Part shown: piece by piece, positions 1 to 5,801 of the stretch
Layout: every line of letters starts with the position of its first letter
Numbering within the stretch: the first letter of the stretch is position 1
NCBI GenBank assembly: GCA_041557595.1
Contig: JBFFGE010000196.1
Location: 1-8,235, forward strand
DNA from: JAOTYV01 sp041557595
Lineage (GTDB): Bacteria > Pseudomonadota > Alphaproteobacteria > UBA8366
DNA length: 8,235 nucleotides
Direction: 5' to 3'
Notes under the pieces: generated by a model
Database searches by the model: none
What the model saw: the letters and a program-made list of their open reading frames with translations, nothing else
Told to the model about the DNA's origin: nothing
Translations under genes and position numbers: made by a program

Positions 1-240
1 CGGGACGAAGCGCACCGGTTCGCCATTGGCACGCACCGGGCCCGGCGGACCAAATCCTTCACGAAATCGCCGCTCGACGACATTCCCGGCATCGGCGGCA
101 AACGAAAAAAAGCGCTGCTGTTGCACTTCGGCTCCGCCCAGGCGGTCGCCAATGCGGGCCTCACGGATTTGGAGACGGTCGACGGCATCAGCACGGCGGT
201 CGCCAAGAATATCTATGGTTATTTTAACGAAGATCGCTAG
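1..240 (+). CDS. uvrC: UvrABC system protein C, C-terminal fragment (5' end outside window)
   Basis: This is the last 79 codons of an open frame that enters from the left edge and stops with TAG at 238-240. The peptide carries a tandem helix-hairpin-helix module: DDIPGIGGKRKKALLLHFGS, then a second hairpin around LETVDGISTAVAKNIYGYF. This is the signature C-terminus of UvrC, the dual-incision nuclease subunit of nucleotide excision repair; the HhH pair binds DNA at the bubble and is needed for the 5' incision. The preceding stretch RDEAHRFAIGTHRARR matches the end of the RNase H-like endonuclease domain. The GIY-YIG and UVR domains must lie upstream of the window. Downstream pgsA is the usual alphaproteobacterial neighbour. 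Identity is inferred from motif recognition and synteny; only the tail is visible. Confidence 0.93.
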   Translation, partial: RDEAHRFAIGTHRARRTKSFTKSPLDDIPGIGGKRKKALLLHFGSAQAVANAGLTDLETVDGISTAVAKNIYGYFNEDR

Positions 241-297
241 AGTCGGTGCGAGCCCGTCGGCCAGTGGCGATCGGCCCGACGACCGGATGAACGATCG

Positions 298-927
298 ATG
301 CTGACAAGCCTCCCAAATCTACTGACACTCTCGCGGATACTGGTGATACCGCCGATCGTCGCGCTGTTTTTCGTCGACGGCGAAATGCCGCGCTGGATTG
401 CGCTGGGCTTGTACGCCGCCGCCTGCATCACCGATTTTTTCGACGGCTATGCGGCCCGTTCGATGGGACAGATTTCCCGCCTTGGCCGCTTCCTCGATCC
501 GGTCGCGGACAAGCTGCTTGTGTCCGCGGTCATCCTGATGCTGGTCGCCACGGGACGGATTGGCGGCCTCGTTGTCCTGCCGGCCTTGATCATCCTGATC
601 CGCGAAATTCTCGTCTCCGGCCTGCGCGAACATTTAGCGACACTGTCGGTCGGCGTTCCCGTCAGCAAGCTCGCGAAATGGAAAACCACGATCCAGATGT
701 TTGCGCTGGGCTTCCTGATCGTCCACGACGCAAGCCCGGACTGGATCCCGAGCGTCCTGATCGGCGAGGCCGGGGTGTGGATTGCCGCGGTCCTGACCCT
801 CATTACCGGCTACGATTATCTCCAGGCCGGGATTCATCATCTGACCGACGATACGCCCGCTGCCGGGGACTCCACCGCGCAGACAAAGCCGGACAAGAGA
901 AAACCGGCCGGCACGGCCGGAATTTAG
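298..927 (+). CDS. pgsA: CDP-diacylglycerol--glycerol-3-phosphate 3-phosphatidyltransferase
   Basis: This 209-residue integral membrane enzyme condenses CDP-diacylglycerol with glycerol-3-phosphate to give phosphatidylglycerophosphate, the committed step to phosphatidylglycerol and cardiolipin. The complete CDP-alcohol phosphatidyltransferase signature D-G-x2-A-R-x8-G-x3-D-x3-D is visible: D49 G50, A53 R54, G63, D67, D71, with the extra Asp at 46. Hydrophobic segments lie around residues 12-27, 33-45, 74-85, 90-102, 133-143 and 157-170. The N-terminus MLTSLPNLLTLSRILVIP is the normal PgsA start, which supports the ATG at 298 although only a weak purine-rich stretch precedes it. The tail from about 184 is hydrophilic and Lys/Thr/Pro-rich, slightly longer than in short family members. 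It sits 57 bases after uvrC on the same strand and may share its transcript. Confidence is high. Confidence 0.96.
   Translation: MLTSLPNLLTLSRILVIPPIVALFFVDGEMPRWIALGLYAAACITDFFDGYAARSMGQISRLGRFLDPVADKLLVSAVILMLVATGRIGGLVVLPALIILIREILVSGLREHLATLSVGVPVSKLAKWKTTIQMFALGFLIVHDASPDWIPSVLIGEAGVWIAAVLTLITGYDYLQAGIHHLTDDTPAAGDSTAQTKPDKRKPAGTAGI
904..927 (+). terminator. GC-rich hairpin at the pgsA stop codon, possible intrinsic terminator
   Basis: A perfect 7-bp stem, CCGGCCG (904-910) with CGGCCGG (914-920), closes on a 3-base loop. It is preceded by an A-rich AGAGAAAA run and followed by AATTTA, which includes the TAG stop. The shape suggests a weak rho-independent terminator embedded in the last codons of pgsA. 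The T tract is very short, so the hairpin may only pause transcription or protect the 3' end. It is seen directly in sequence; the function is inferred. Confidence 0.3.
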
Positions 928-933
928 GCTAGA

Positions 934-978
934 GCAAATCCCGAGCGAACCGAAAACGGTTCGCGACGACGTATTTGC
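934..978. repeat. Nested palindrome, left half of intergenic repeat-like element
   Basis: An inner perfect 8-bp stem, GCGAACCG (945-952) with CGGTTCGC (957-964), closes on an AAAA loop. It is flanked by an outer 6-bp stem, GCAAAT (934-939) with ATTTGC (973-978). The layout, beginning with CTAGAGCA just after a stop codon, resembles the short palindromic intergenic repeats scattered through alphaproteobacterial genomes. Only one copy is in the window, so dispersed-repeat status is inferred. Confidence 0.5.
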
Positions 979-993
979 GCAAAGACAGAGAGA

Positions 994-1035
994 TAGACCA
1001 TTTCGCTTGAGTCTATTTAAGCAAGAAATGGTCTA
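994..1035. repeat. Long imperfect palindrome, right half of intergenic repeat-like element
   Basis: The 11-base arms TAGACCATTTC (994-1004) and GAAATGGTCTA (1025-1035) are perfect reverse complements. They continue inward as GCTTGA (1005-1010) against TTAAGC (1017-1022) with one G-T wobble, an AA bulge at 1023-1024 and a 6-base loop (GTCTAT). With the hairpin at 934-978 it fills most of the pgsA-mobB spacer. The AT-rich composition stands out from the GC-rich surroundings. There is no downstream T run, so a simple intrinsic terminator is unlikely. It could be a mobile palindromic unit, an mRNA-processing hairpin or a protein-binding site. Confidence 0.55.
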
Positions 1036-1068
1036 GACGGCGCGGCGACGGCGAAACACACTACGGCC

Positions 1069-1593
1069 ATGAGAATATTCGGGCTCGCAGGCTGGAGCGG
1101 CAGCGGCAAGACAACGCTTGTGACACGGCTCCTGCCGGCGCTGACGGGCCGGGGACATACGGTATCGACCATGAAGCATGCCCACCATAATTTCGACATC
1201 GACAAGCCGGGTAAGGATTCCTATCGCCACCGGACCGCCGGTGCGACCGAGGTCCTGGTGACGTCGACGAACCGATGGGCCTTGCTGCACGAAAACCGCG
1301 GCGCGCCGGAACCGACGCTCGAAGATCTGGTCCGGCGCATGACGCCGGTCGACCTGCTGCTGGTGGAGGGGTTCAAGGCGCATGCCCACGACAAGCTGGA
1401 AATCCACCGCCCCTCCGTCGGTAAACCGCTGTTGGCGCCCGACGATCCCCGTATCGTCGCGATTGCGACCGACGAACCGGATACGCTGGACGTCGCGGTG
1501 CCGCTCCTCGACCTGAACGACGTGTCCGCAATCGCTGCGTTTATCGTCGACTTCTGCGACCTGCCAAAGCGAGGCAGCGATGGCGCAGCTTAG
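1069..1593 (+). CDS. mobB: Molybdopterin-guanine dinucleotide biosynthesis accessory protein MobB
   Basis: This 174-residue cytosolic P-loop GTP-binding protein assists MobA in converting Mo-molybdopterin to the guanine dinucleotide form used by DMSO-reductase-family enzymes. The Walker A loop GWSGSGKTT lies at residues 8-16. The diagnostic MobB block KHAHHNFDIDKPGKDSYRHR occupies 36-55 and is followed by AGA at 57-59. A Walker B-like DLLLVEGFK lies at 95-103. Length matches the family. The ATG at 1069 places the P-loop at the very N-terminus as expected; no upstream in-frame start exists before a TAA at 1018-1020. No clear Shine-Dalgarno is seen, so translation initiation may be weak. The 3' end overlaps moeA by 14 bases, implying co-transcription and perhaps translational coupling. 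No mobA is present in the window. Confidence 0.95.
   Translation: MRIFGLAGWSGSGKTTLVTRLLPALTGRGHTVSTMKHAHHNFDIDKPGKDSYRHRTAGATEVLVTSTNRWALLHENRGAPEPTLEDLVRRMTPVDLLLVEGFKAHAHDKLEIHRPSVGKPLLAPDDPRIVAIATDEPDTLDVAVPLLDLNDVSAIAAFIVDFCDLPKRGSDGAA
1571..1574 (+). promoter_or_regulatory. Shine-Dalgarno for moeA, inside the end of mobB
   Basis: GAGG sits five bases before the ATG at 1580. It supports this start over the in-frame ATG at 1625, which has no comparable site. Confidence 0.55.
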
Positions 1594-2848
1594 CGACGAC
1601 TGTTTCGCATCGGGCAGCCCGCGCATGACAGCGGCGGAAGCGCTGGCCGCGCTGGACCAAAAGATCGTTCCCGTGGTCGGCATGGAAACGGTTTCGCTGA
1701 ACGAGGCCGTGGGACGCATTCTCGCGGAGGACGTCACAGCGACGATCGATGTCCCGCGGCACGACAACGCCGCTGTCGACGGCTATGCGGTGTTTTTCGA
1801 CGATCTCGACCCAACCGAGCCCACCCGCCTGCCGGTCGGCGGCCGGGCAGCGGCCGGCCATCCCCTGGGCCGTCCGGCCAAACCGGGAGAGGCCATTCGC
1901 ATCTTTACCGGCGCGCCGATGCCGATCGGCCCCGACACGGTGATGATGCAGGAAGACTGCGAGCAATCGGGCGAAACGGTGACCATCGCTCCGGGCATCA
2001 AACGGGGCTCCAATCGACGCCTGGCGGGCGAAGACATCCGCGCCGGCAAGATCGTGCTGCGCAGCGGCACCCGCCTGCAGCCGCAAGCGGTCGGCCTCGC
2101 CGCATCGGTCGGGCGCACCACGCTGGACGTATTTTGCCGCTTGCGCGCCGCAATTTTCTCCACCGGCGACGAGGTCTGCGAGCCGGGCGCGCCGCTGCCC
2201 CCGGGCGCGATCTACGATTCGAACCGCTACACCGTGATGGCGGCGTTGCGGCAGTTGGGATGCGAGATGACCGATCTCGGCATCCTGCCCGACCGGGACG
2301 CGGAAATTGCCGATGCCCTGGCGCAAGCCGCGGAAACCCATGACGTGCTGCTCACCACCGGCGGCATGTCGGTCGGCGAGGAGGATCACATCCGCACGGT
2401 CGTCGAGCGGCTGGGCCGGTTGCATTTCTGGATGCTGGCAATCAAGCCGGGACGCCCGGTCGCGCTGGGTCAGATCGATGCCAAATCCGGTCCGACTCCG
2501 ATCATCGGCCTGCCGGGCAATCCGGTCGCCGTGATGGTCACGTTCCTTGTCATCGCCCGGCCGCTGCTGCTGCGCCTGGCCGGCGCCGAAGACTTCGCGC
2601 CGAACCACTACCGGGTGCGCGCGGATTTCGAGTATCGCAAGAAGAAAGATCGGCGCGAATATGTCCGGGCCCGGCTGCGCCCCGGAACCGATGGCTTCGC
2701 GATCGCCGACAAGCACGGCGCGAGCGGCGCGGGCGTGCTGTCGTCGCTGGTCGGCGCCGACGGGTTGGTGGAATTACCGGAAGACCTGACCCATCTTGAA
2801 AAGGGCAGCCTGGTCGATTTCTTGCCCTTTAACGAGGTGAGCCAATGA
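1580..2848 (+). CDS. moeA: Molybdopterin molybdotransferase MoeA
   Basis: This 422-residue enzyme inserts molybdate into adenylylated molybdopterin to make molybdenum cofactor. Family landmarks occur in order: DNAAVDGYA (62-70), IFTGAPMPIGPDTVMMQED (108-126), the MoCF-binding core entry AIFSTGDEV (191-199), YDSNRYT (212-218), TTGGMSVGEEDH (259-270) and GLPGNPVAV (310-318). The C-terminal beta-barrel domain IV follows from about 345. Length agrees with MoeA (about 400-420). Two starts are possible, 1580 and 1625; I prefer 1580 because of the GAGG site. The extra LSDDCFASG segment also resembles N-termini I recall from alphaproteobacterial MoeA proteins. It overlaps mobB by 14 bases and moaD by 4, so the three are probably translated from one message. 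The adenylyltransferase partner (MogA/MoaB type) is not encoded here. Confidence 0.96.
   Translation: MAQLSDDCFASGSPRMTAAEALAALDQKIVPVVGMETVSLNEAVGRILAEDVTATIDVPRHDNAAVDGYAVFFDDLDPTEPTRLPVGGRAAAGHPLGRPAKPGEAIRIFTGAPMPIGPDTVMMQEDCEQSGETVTIAPGIKRGSNRRLAGEDIRAGKIVLRSGTRLQPQAVGLAASVGRTTLDVFCRLRAAIFSTGDEVCEPGAPLPPGAIYDSNRYTVMAALRQLGCEMTDLGILPDRDAEIADALAQAAETHDVLLTTGGMSVGEEDHIRTVVERLGRLHFWMLAIKPGRPVALGQIDAKSGPTPIIGLPGNPVAVMVTFLVIARPLLLRLAGAEDFAPNHYRVRADFEYRKKKDRREYVRARLRPGTDGFAIADKHGASGAGVLSSLVGADGLVELPEDLTHLEKGSLVDFLPFNEVSQ
2834..2840 (+). promoter_or_regulatory. Shine-Dalgarno for moaD within moeA 3' end
   Basis: GAGGTGA lies four bases before the moaD ATG, whose first bases form an ATGA overlap with the moeA stop at 2845-2848. 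This is a typical translational-coupling arrangement. Confidence 0.6.
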
Positions 2849-3096
2849 AGGTCCTGTACTTCGCGTGGCTCCGGCAACGCACCGGCGTCGGCGAGGAGGA
2901 TATCGATCCGCCCGCGGGGGTCACCGACGTGGCCGGGCTGATCGACTGGCTCAAGGCGCGGGGCCCGGGCCATGCGGAGGCGCTGCAGGACGTATCGGCG
3001 ATCCGTGTCGCGATCAACCAGGAATTCGCGGAACTGGACTCCCCCGTGGCGCCCGGCGACGAAGTCGCCCTGTTTCCGCCAATGACGGGAGGCTGA
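2845..3096 (+). CDS. moaD: Molybdopterin synthase sulfur carrier subunit MoaD
   Basis: This 83-residue ubiquitin-like protein carries sulfur as a C-terminal thiocarboxylate and donates it to precursor Z (cPMP) within molybdopterin synthase. The sequence ends exactly in FPPMTGG, the Gly-Gly tail that is adenylated and thiolated by a MoeB-type E1. The N-terminus MKVLYFAWLRQRTG is the usual beta-grasp first strand, and GDEVALFPP (71-79) matches the conserved pre-tail strand. Length equals the family norm (about 80). The start is the ATG of an ATGA overlap with moeA. moaE follows after one base, so both subunits of the complex are made from adjacent cistrons, as in many proteobacteria. The moeB activating enzyme is not in this window. 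Confidence 0.96.
   Translation: MKVLYFAWLRQRTGVGEEDIDPPAGVTDVAGLIDWLKARGPGHAEALQDVSAIRVAINQEFAELDSPVAPGDEVALFPPMTGG
3087..3092 (+). promoter_or_regulatory. Shine-Dalgarno for moaE, overlapping the moaD Gly-Gly codons
   Basis: GGGAGG, which lies in the codons for the essential C-terminal Gly-Gly of MoaD, is five bases upstream of the moaE ATG at 3098. One short stretch therefore encodes both the catalytic tail and the next gene's ribosome site. Confidence 0.65.
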
Positions 3097-3097
3097 C

Positions 3098-3583
3098 ATG
3101 ACCATCCGCGTACAGCGTGAAGACTTCGATGTGGGCGCAGAGTTGAAGCGGCTCACGGAAGGCAATCACGCAATCGGCGGCGTCGCCAGTTTCGTCGGCC
3201 TGGTGCGCGACATGGCCGACAGCAAGACAATCGGCGCCATGACGCTCGAGCACTATCCCGGCATGACGGAGAAGATGCTGACGGAGATCGAAGCGGAGAC
3301 GAAAAACCGATGGCCGCTCGAAGCGAGCCTGATCATCCATCGCTACGGCCGCATGGAGGCGGGCGAGCAAATCGTCCTGGTGGCGACGGCAAGCCCGCAC
3401 CGGCTCGCCGCGCTCGAATCGTGTCATTTCTTGATCGACTGGTTGAAAACCAAGGCGCCGTTCTGGAAACTGGAAGAAGCGGGCGACGGCGAAGGCCGCT
3501 GGGTCGATGCGCGCGATGCCGATGACGCCGCGGCCGAGCGCTGGAACACCGGACCGACACCGAAAAAACACGCCGCGGAATAA
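3098..3583 (+). CDS. moaE: Molybdopterin synthase catalytic subunit MoaE
   Basis: This 161-residue large subunit of molybdopterin synthase binds precursor Z and accepts two sulfurs from MoaD thiocarboxylate to make molybdopterin. Visible family landmarks are GGVASFVGLVRD (27-38), TLEHYPGMTEK (49-59), NRWPL (70-74), the His-Arg pair SPHR (99-102) and LKTKAPFWK (116-124). K117 and K124 are spaced like the two active-site lysines of the E. coli enzyme (K119 and K126), and WVDARDAD follows. All expected catalytic residues are present. The C-terminal 12 residues (TGPTPKKHAAE and neighbours) are a non-conserved tail. The gene is separated by one base from moaD and by 11 bases from the downstream dehydrogenase. 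Confidence 0.97.
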   Translation: MTIRVQREDFDVGAELKRLTEGNHAIGGVASFVGLVRDMADSKTIGAMTLEHYPGMTEKMLTEIEAETKNRWPLEASLIIHRYGRMEAGEQIVLVATASPHRLAALESCHFLIDWLKTKAPFWKLEEAGDGEGRWVDARDADDAAAERWNTGPTPKKHAAE

Positions 3584-3594
3584 GGACCGTCAAG

Positions 3595-4746
3595 ATGCCC
3601 CACAGCAGCGCCTTTACCTATTTCGACATCGACCGGGTGATCAGCGGGAAACCGTTCGACACAGCCATCGCGGAAGAAACCGAGCGGTTGGGAGCGAAAC
3701 GGATCTACCTCATCGTCGGCGGCACCTTGAGCCGCGAAACCGATGTGGTCGGCCGTATTGAAACGGCGCTGGGCAACCGGCTCGCCGGCGTCTGCAATGA
3801 AATGGGCGCGCATTCGCGGCTCGACCAGGTGGCGGCGGCGGCCAACGCGGCGCGCGCCGCGGATGCGGACCTCATCCTCACCGTCGGCGGCGGCAGCGTG
3901 ACCGATGGCGGCAAGCTCGTGGTGCTGTGCCTCGCCAACGATGTCACCGATATGGAGACCTTGCGCCTCTACAAGGTGCCGGGCGACCGCGAGACCAAGG
4001 CCCCGATCATCCGGCAGATTGCCATCCCCACCACCCTGTCCGGCGGCGAATTCAATATCACCGCCGGCGGCACCGACCCGGTGCGCCACGTCAAGCAAAG
4101 CTATCGCCATGACCTGCTGGTGCCCCGCGTCATTATTCTCGATCCGGCGATCACCATTCACACGCCGGAATGGCTGTGGCTGTCGACCGGCATTCGCGCC
4201 GTCGACCATGCGGTGGAGGATATCTGCTCGAGCCGGCCGCACCCCTATGTCGACGGCACCGCCGCACATGCCCTGCGGCTCCTGAGCCACGGTCTTGCCC
4301 GCACGAAGGAAGAGCCCGGCGACCTCGATGCGCGCATGGATTGCCTCATGGGCACATGGCTGTCGATGATCGGCTCGATGGCCGGTGTGATCCGGGGCGC
4401 AAGCCACGGTATCGGCCATATGCTGGGCGGCACGGCGGACGTACCGCACGGCTATACGTCCTGCGTCATGCTGCCCAATGTCCTGCGCTACAACCTGCCC
4501 GCCAATGAGCGGCAGCAGGCAAAGGTCAGCGTCGCATTCGACAGGCCCGGCGACGCGGCGGCCGACGTGGTCGGCGCGCTGATTTCCGATCTGGGTCTGC
4601 CGCGACGGCTCCGCGATGTCGGCGTGAAACGGGAGCAGTTCGCCGAAATCGCGGCGAACGCGATGCACGATCGCTATATTCCCGCCAATCCTCGCCCCCT
4701 GAAGGGACCCGAAGACATCGTCGAAATTCTTGAAATGGCCTGGTAA
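3595..4746 (+). CDS. Iron-containing alcohol dehydrogenase, maleylacetate-reductase-like
   Basis: This 383-residue protein has the family III (Fe-ADH) fold. An N-terminal Rossmann-like domain carries the NAD(P)-binding loop LTVGGGSVTDGGK (95-107) and the IAIPTTLSGGEF segment (143-153). A helical metal domain follows, with candidate metal-site histidines H205, H271, H275 and H285 in SHGIGH and DVPHGYTSC. At the canonical first ligand position (Asp in G-x-D-A-x-x-H) the sequence reads GIRAVDH, so Arg201 replaces Asp, with a new Asp at 204. Maleylacetate reductases also lack this Asp (Asn there), which favours that branch. The substrate is unknown: maleylacetate, or a short aldehyde or hydroxyacid, is possible. 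AAGGA (3582-3586), eight bases before the ATG and overlapping the moaE stop, suggests it belongs to the Moco transcript. No aromatic-degradation genes are nearby to support a catabolic role. Confidence 0.85.
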   Translation: MPHSSAFTYFDIDRVISGKPFDTAIAEETERLGAKRIYLIVGGTLSRETDVVGRIETALGNRLAGVCNEMGAHSRLDQVAAAANAARAADADLILTVGGGSVTDGGKLVVLCLANDVTDMETLRLYKVPGDRETKAPIIRQIAIPTTLSGGEFNITAGGTDPVRHVKQSYRHDLLVPRVIILDPAITIHTPEWLWLSTGIRAVDHAVEDICSSRPHPYVDGTAAHALRLLSHGLARTKEEPGDLDARMDCLMGTWLSMIGSMAGVIRGASHGIGHMLGGTADVPHGYTSCVMLPNVLRYNLPANERQQAKVSVAFDRPGDAAADVVGALISDLGLPRRLRDVGVKREQFAEIAANAMHDRYIPANPRPLKGPEDIVEILEMAW

Positions 4747-4779
4747 ACACGAAGCGCCGGACAGTAGTATGCCGGCTTC

Positions 4780-5658
4780 ATGAGTTCTCCTTCCTCGACT
4801 GTCTCAATTTCGCGCTTCAAGGGTATTGCCTGCATGATCGGTGCCGGCGCCCTTCTGGCGTTGAATTCCACTGTCGTCAAAATCCTTGTCGTCGATTATC
4901 CCCCCGGCCAGATCATGGTGTTGCGGGGCCTGTTGATCTTTTTGATCGTCTTCGCGCTCATCCGGCGGGATGGCGGATTTGCGACATTGAAAATCAGCCA
5001 GCCGATCGGCCAGCTGGCGCGCGCATTGTGTCTCGCAACCTCGACATTCATGATGATCCTCAGCGTCAAATACTTGCCGCTGGGGGACGTCTTCGCCATC
5101 AACCACGCGTCGCCGCTCATCCTCACGGCAATTGCCGCGGTCGCCTTGCACGAGCGCGTGGGATGGCGTCGCTGGAGCGCGGTGGTCGCCGGATTCATCG
5201 GCACCTTGATCATGCTGCGCCCGACGCCCGCGGCCTTTCAGGTCGCCGCCCTGCTGCCGCTCGCCGTCGCCTTCATAAGCGCCGCCCGGGATGCGATCAC
5301 ACGCCGGATCAGCAGCACCGACTCCTCGACCGTCACCCTGGCAGTCACGACCACCGTCATCGTACTTGGCGGTTCGGCGCAGTCATTTTTCACCGGCTGG
5401 GTGCCGTTGCGGACCGCCGATCTGTGGCTGTTCGGCTTGTGCGCCCTGTTTCAGGGGTCGGCGCATTTTCTGATGATCGAAACCTTCCGGCTGGCCGAGG
5501 CGAAGGTCGTCGCGCCCTTCAAATACGCGTCCATCCTATGGGCCGTGGTCATTGGATATCTCATCTGGAACGACATTCCCGATATCTGGATCCTCACCGG
5601 CGGCTCGATCGTCGTGGCGAGCGGGCTCTACATCCTGCACCGGGAACGGCAACGATGA
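4780..5658 (+). CDS. EamA/DMT-superfamily transporter, ten-TM, substrate unknown
   Basis: This 292-residue hydrophobic protein has the two tandem EamA repeats of the drug/metabolite transporter superfamily. Predicted membrane spans are near residues 15-37, 44-62, 78-96, 102-122, 133-147, 154-169, 186-204, 213-230, 246-263 and 268-285, giving about ten. Each half ends in the typical pattern: EamA 1 with YLPLGDVFAINHASPLI and HERVGWRRW, EamA 2 with AEAKVVAPFKYASILWAV. The start at 4780 has no clear Shine-Dalgarno. ATG 4834 has an AAGGG ten bases upstream, but it would remove the cytoplasmic N-terminus and cut into the first span, so 4780 is preferred. It lies 33 bases after the dehydrogenase on the same strand, so co-transcription is likely. 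DMT substrates cannot be read from sequence (amino acids, nucleotides, SAM, drugs). Confidence 0.88.
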   Translation: MSSPSSTVSISRFKGIACMIGAGALLALNSTVVKILVVDYPPGQIMVLRGLLIFLIVFALIRRDGGFATLKISQPIGQLARALCLATSTFMMILSVKYLPLGDVFAINHASPLILTAIAAVALHERVGWRRWSAVVAGFIGTLIMLRPTPAAFQVAALLPLAVAFISAARDAITRRISSTDSSTVTLAVTTTVIVLGGSAQSFFTGWVPLRTADLWLFGLCALFQGSAHFLMIETFRLAEAKVVAPFKYASILWAVVIGYLIWNDIPDIWILTGGSIVVASGLYILHRERQR

Positions 5659-5801
5659 ATTTGCCAGTGACGCTGCCGCATGGTATCAACTCCGTTCACC
5701 ATCGGGCACGGCAGACGCCCGGGGCTTAAAGGCGGCTCACCGTCCAAGCACTGCCTCTACTCGTGGATCCGACTGTCGGAACTTCGAACGGAGGACTGTA
5801 A
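5659..5801 (+). promoter_or_regulatory. Intergenic region before chrA with candidate operator and hairpin
   Basis: This 143-base spacer probably contains the chrA promoter, though I cannot assign convincing -35/-10 boxes. It holds a small hairpin, CGGGC (5703-5707) with GCCCG (5717-5721), that could help end transcription of the transporter gene. It also holds a perfect 13-base palindrome TCCGACTGTCGGA (5768-5780), extended by one further G-C pair beyond a mismatch, and a TTCGAA at 5783-5788. A tiny frame (5655-5729, 24 codons) overlaps the transporter stop as ATGA; it has no recognisable features and I do not call it. Confidence 0.35.
5790..5794 (+). promoter_or_regulatory. Strong Shine-Dalgarno for chrA
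   Basis: GGAGG sits seven bases before the ATG at 5802. It is the clearest ribosome site in the window and fixes the chrA start. Confidence 0.7.

Noticed and set aside
1541..2716. Long open frame on the - strand (about 390 codons) opposite mobB/moeA
   Set aside because: It lies entirely antisense to strongly recognised mobB and moeA, and its translation is Arg/His/Gln/Asp-rich with no domain, which is the usual GC-rich shadow.
1625..2848. Alternative shorter moeA start at ATG 1625
   Set aside because: It lacks a ribosome site as good as the GAGG before 1580, and it would drop the DDCFA segment that appears typical of related MoeA proteins.
3424..4668. Long open frame on the - strand (about 410 codons) opposite moaE and the dehydrogenase
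   Set aside because: It is antisense to two well-supported genes, has a low-complexity His/Arg/Gly-rich translation and no motif.
4751..4779. Imperfect hairpin between the dehydrogenase stop and the transporter start
   Set aside because: Only about 5 bp pair cleanly (GCCGG with CCGGC) around an 11-base loop, and there is no T tract; too weak to call as terminator or attenuator.
5655..5729. 24-codon frame starting in an ATGA overlap with the DMT transporter stop
   Set aside because: The overlap looks like coupling, but the peptide is short, featureless and has no good ribosome site; chance is more likely.
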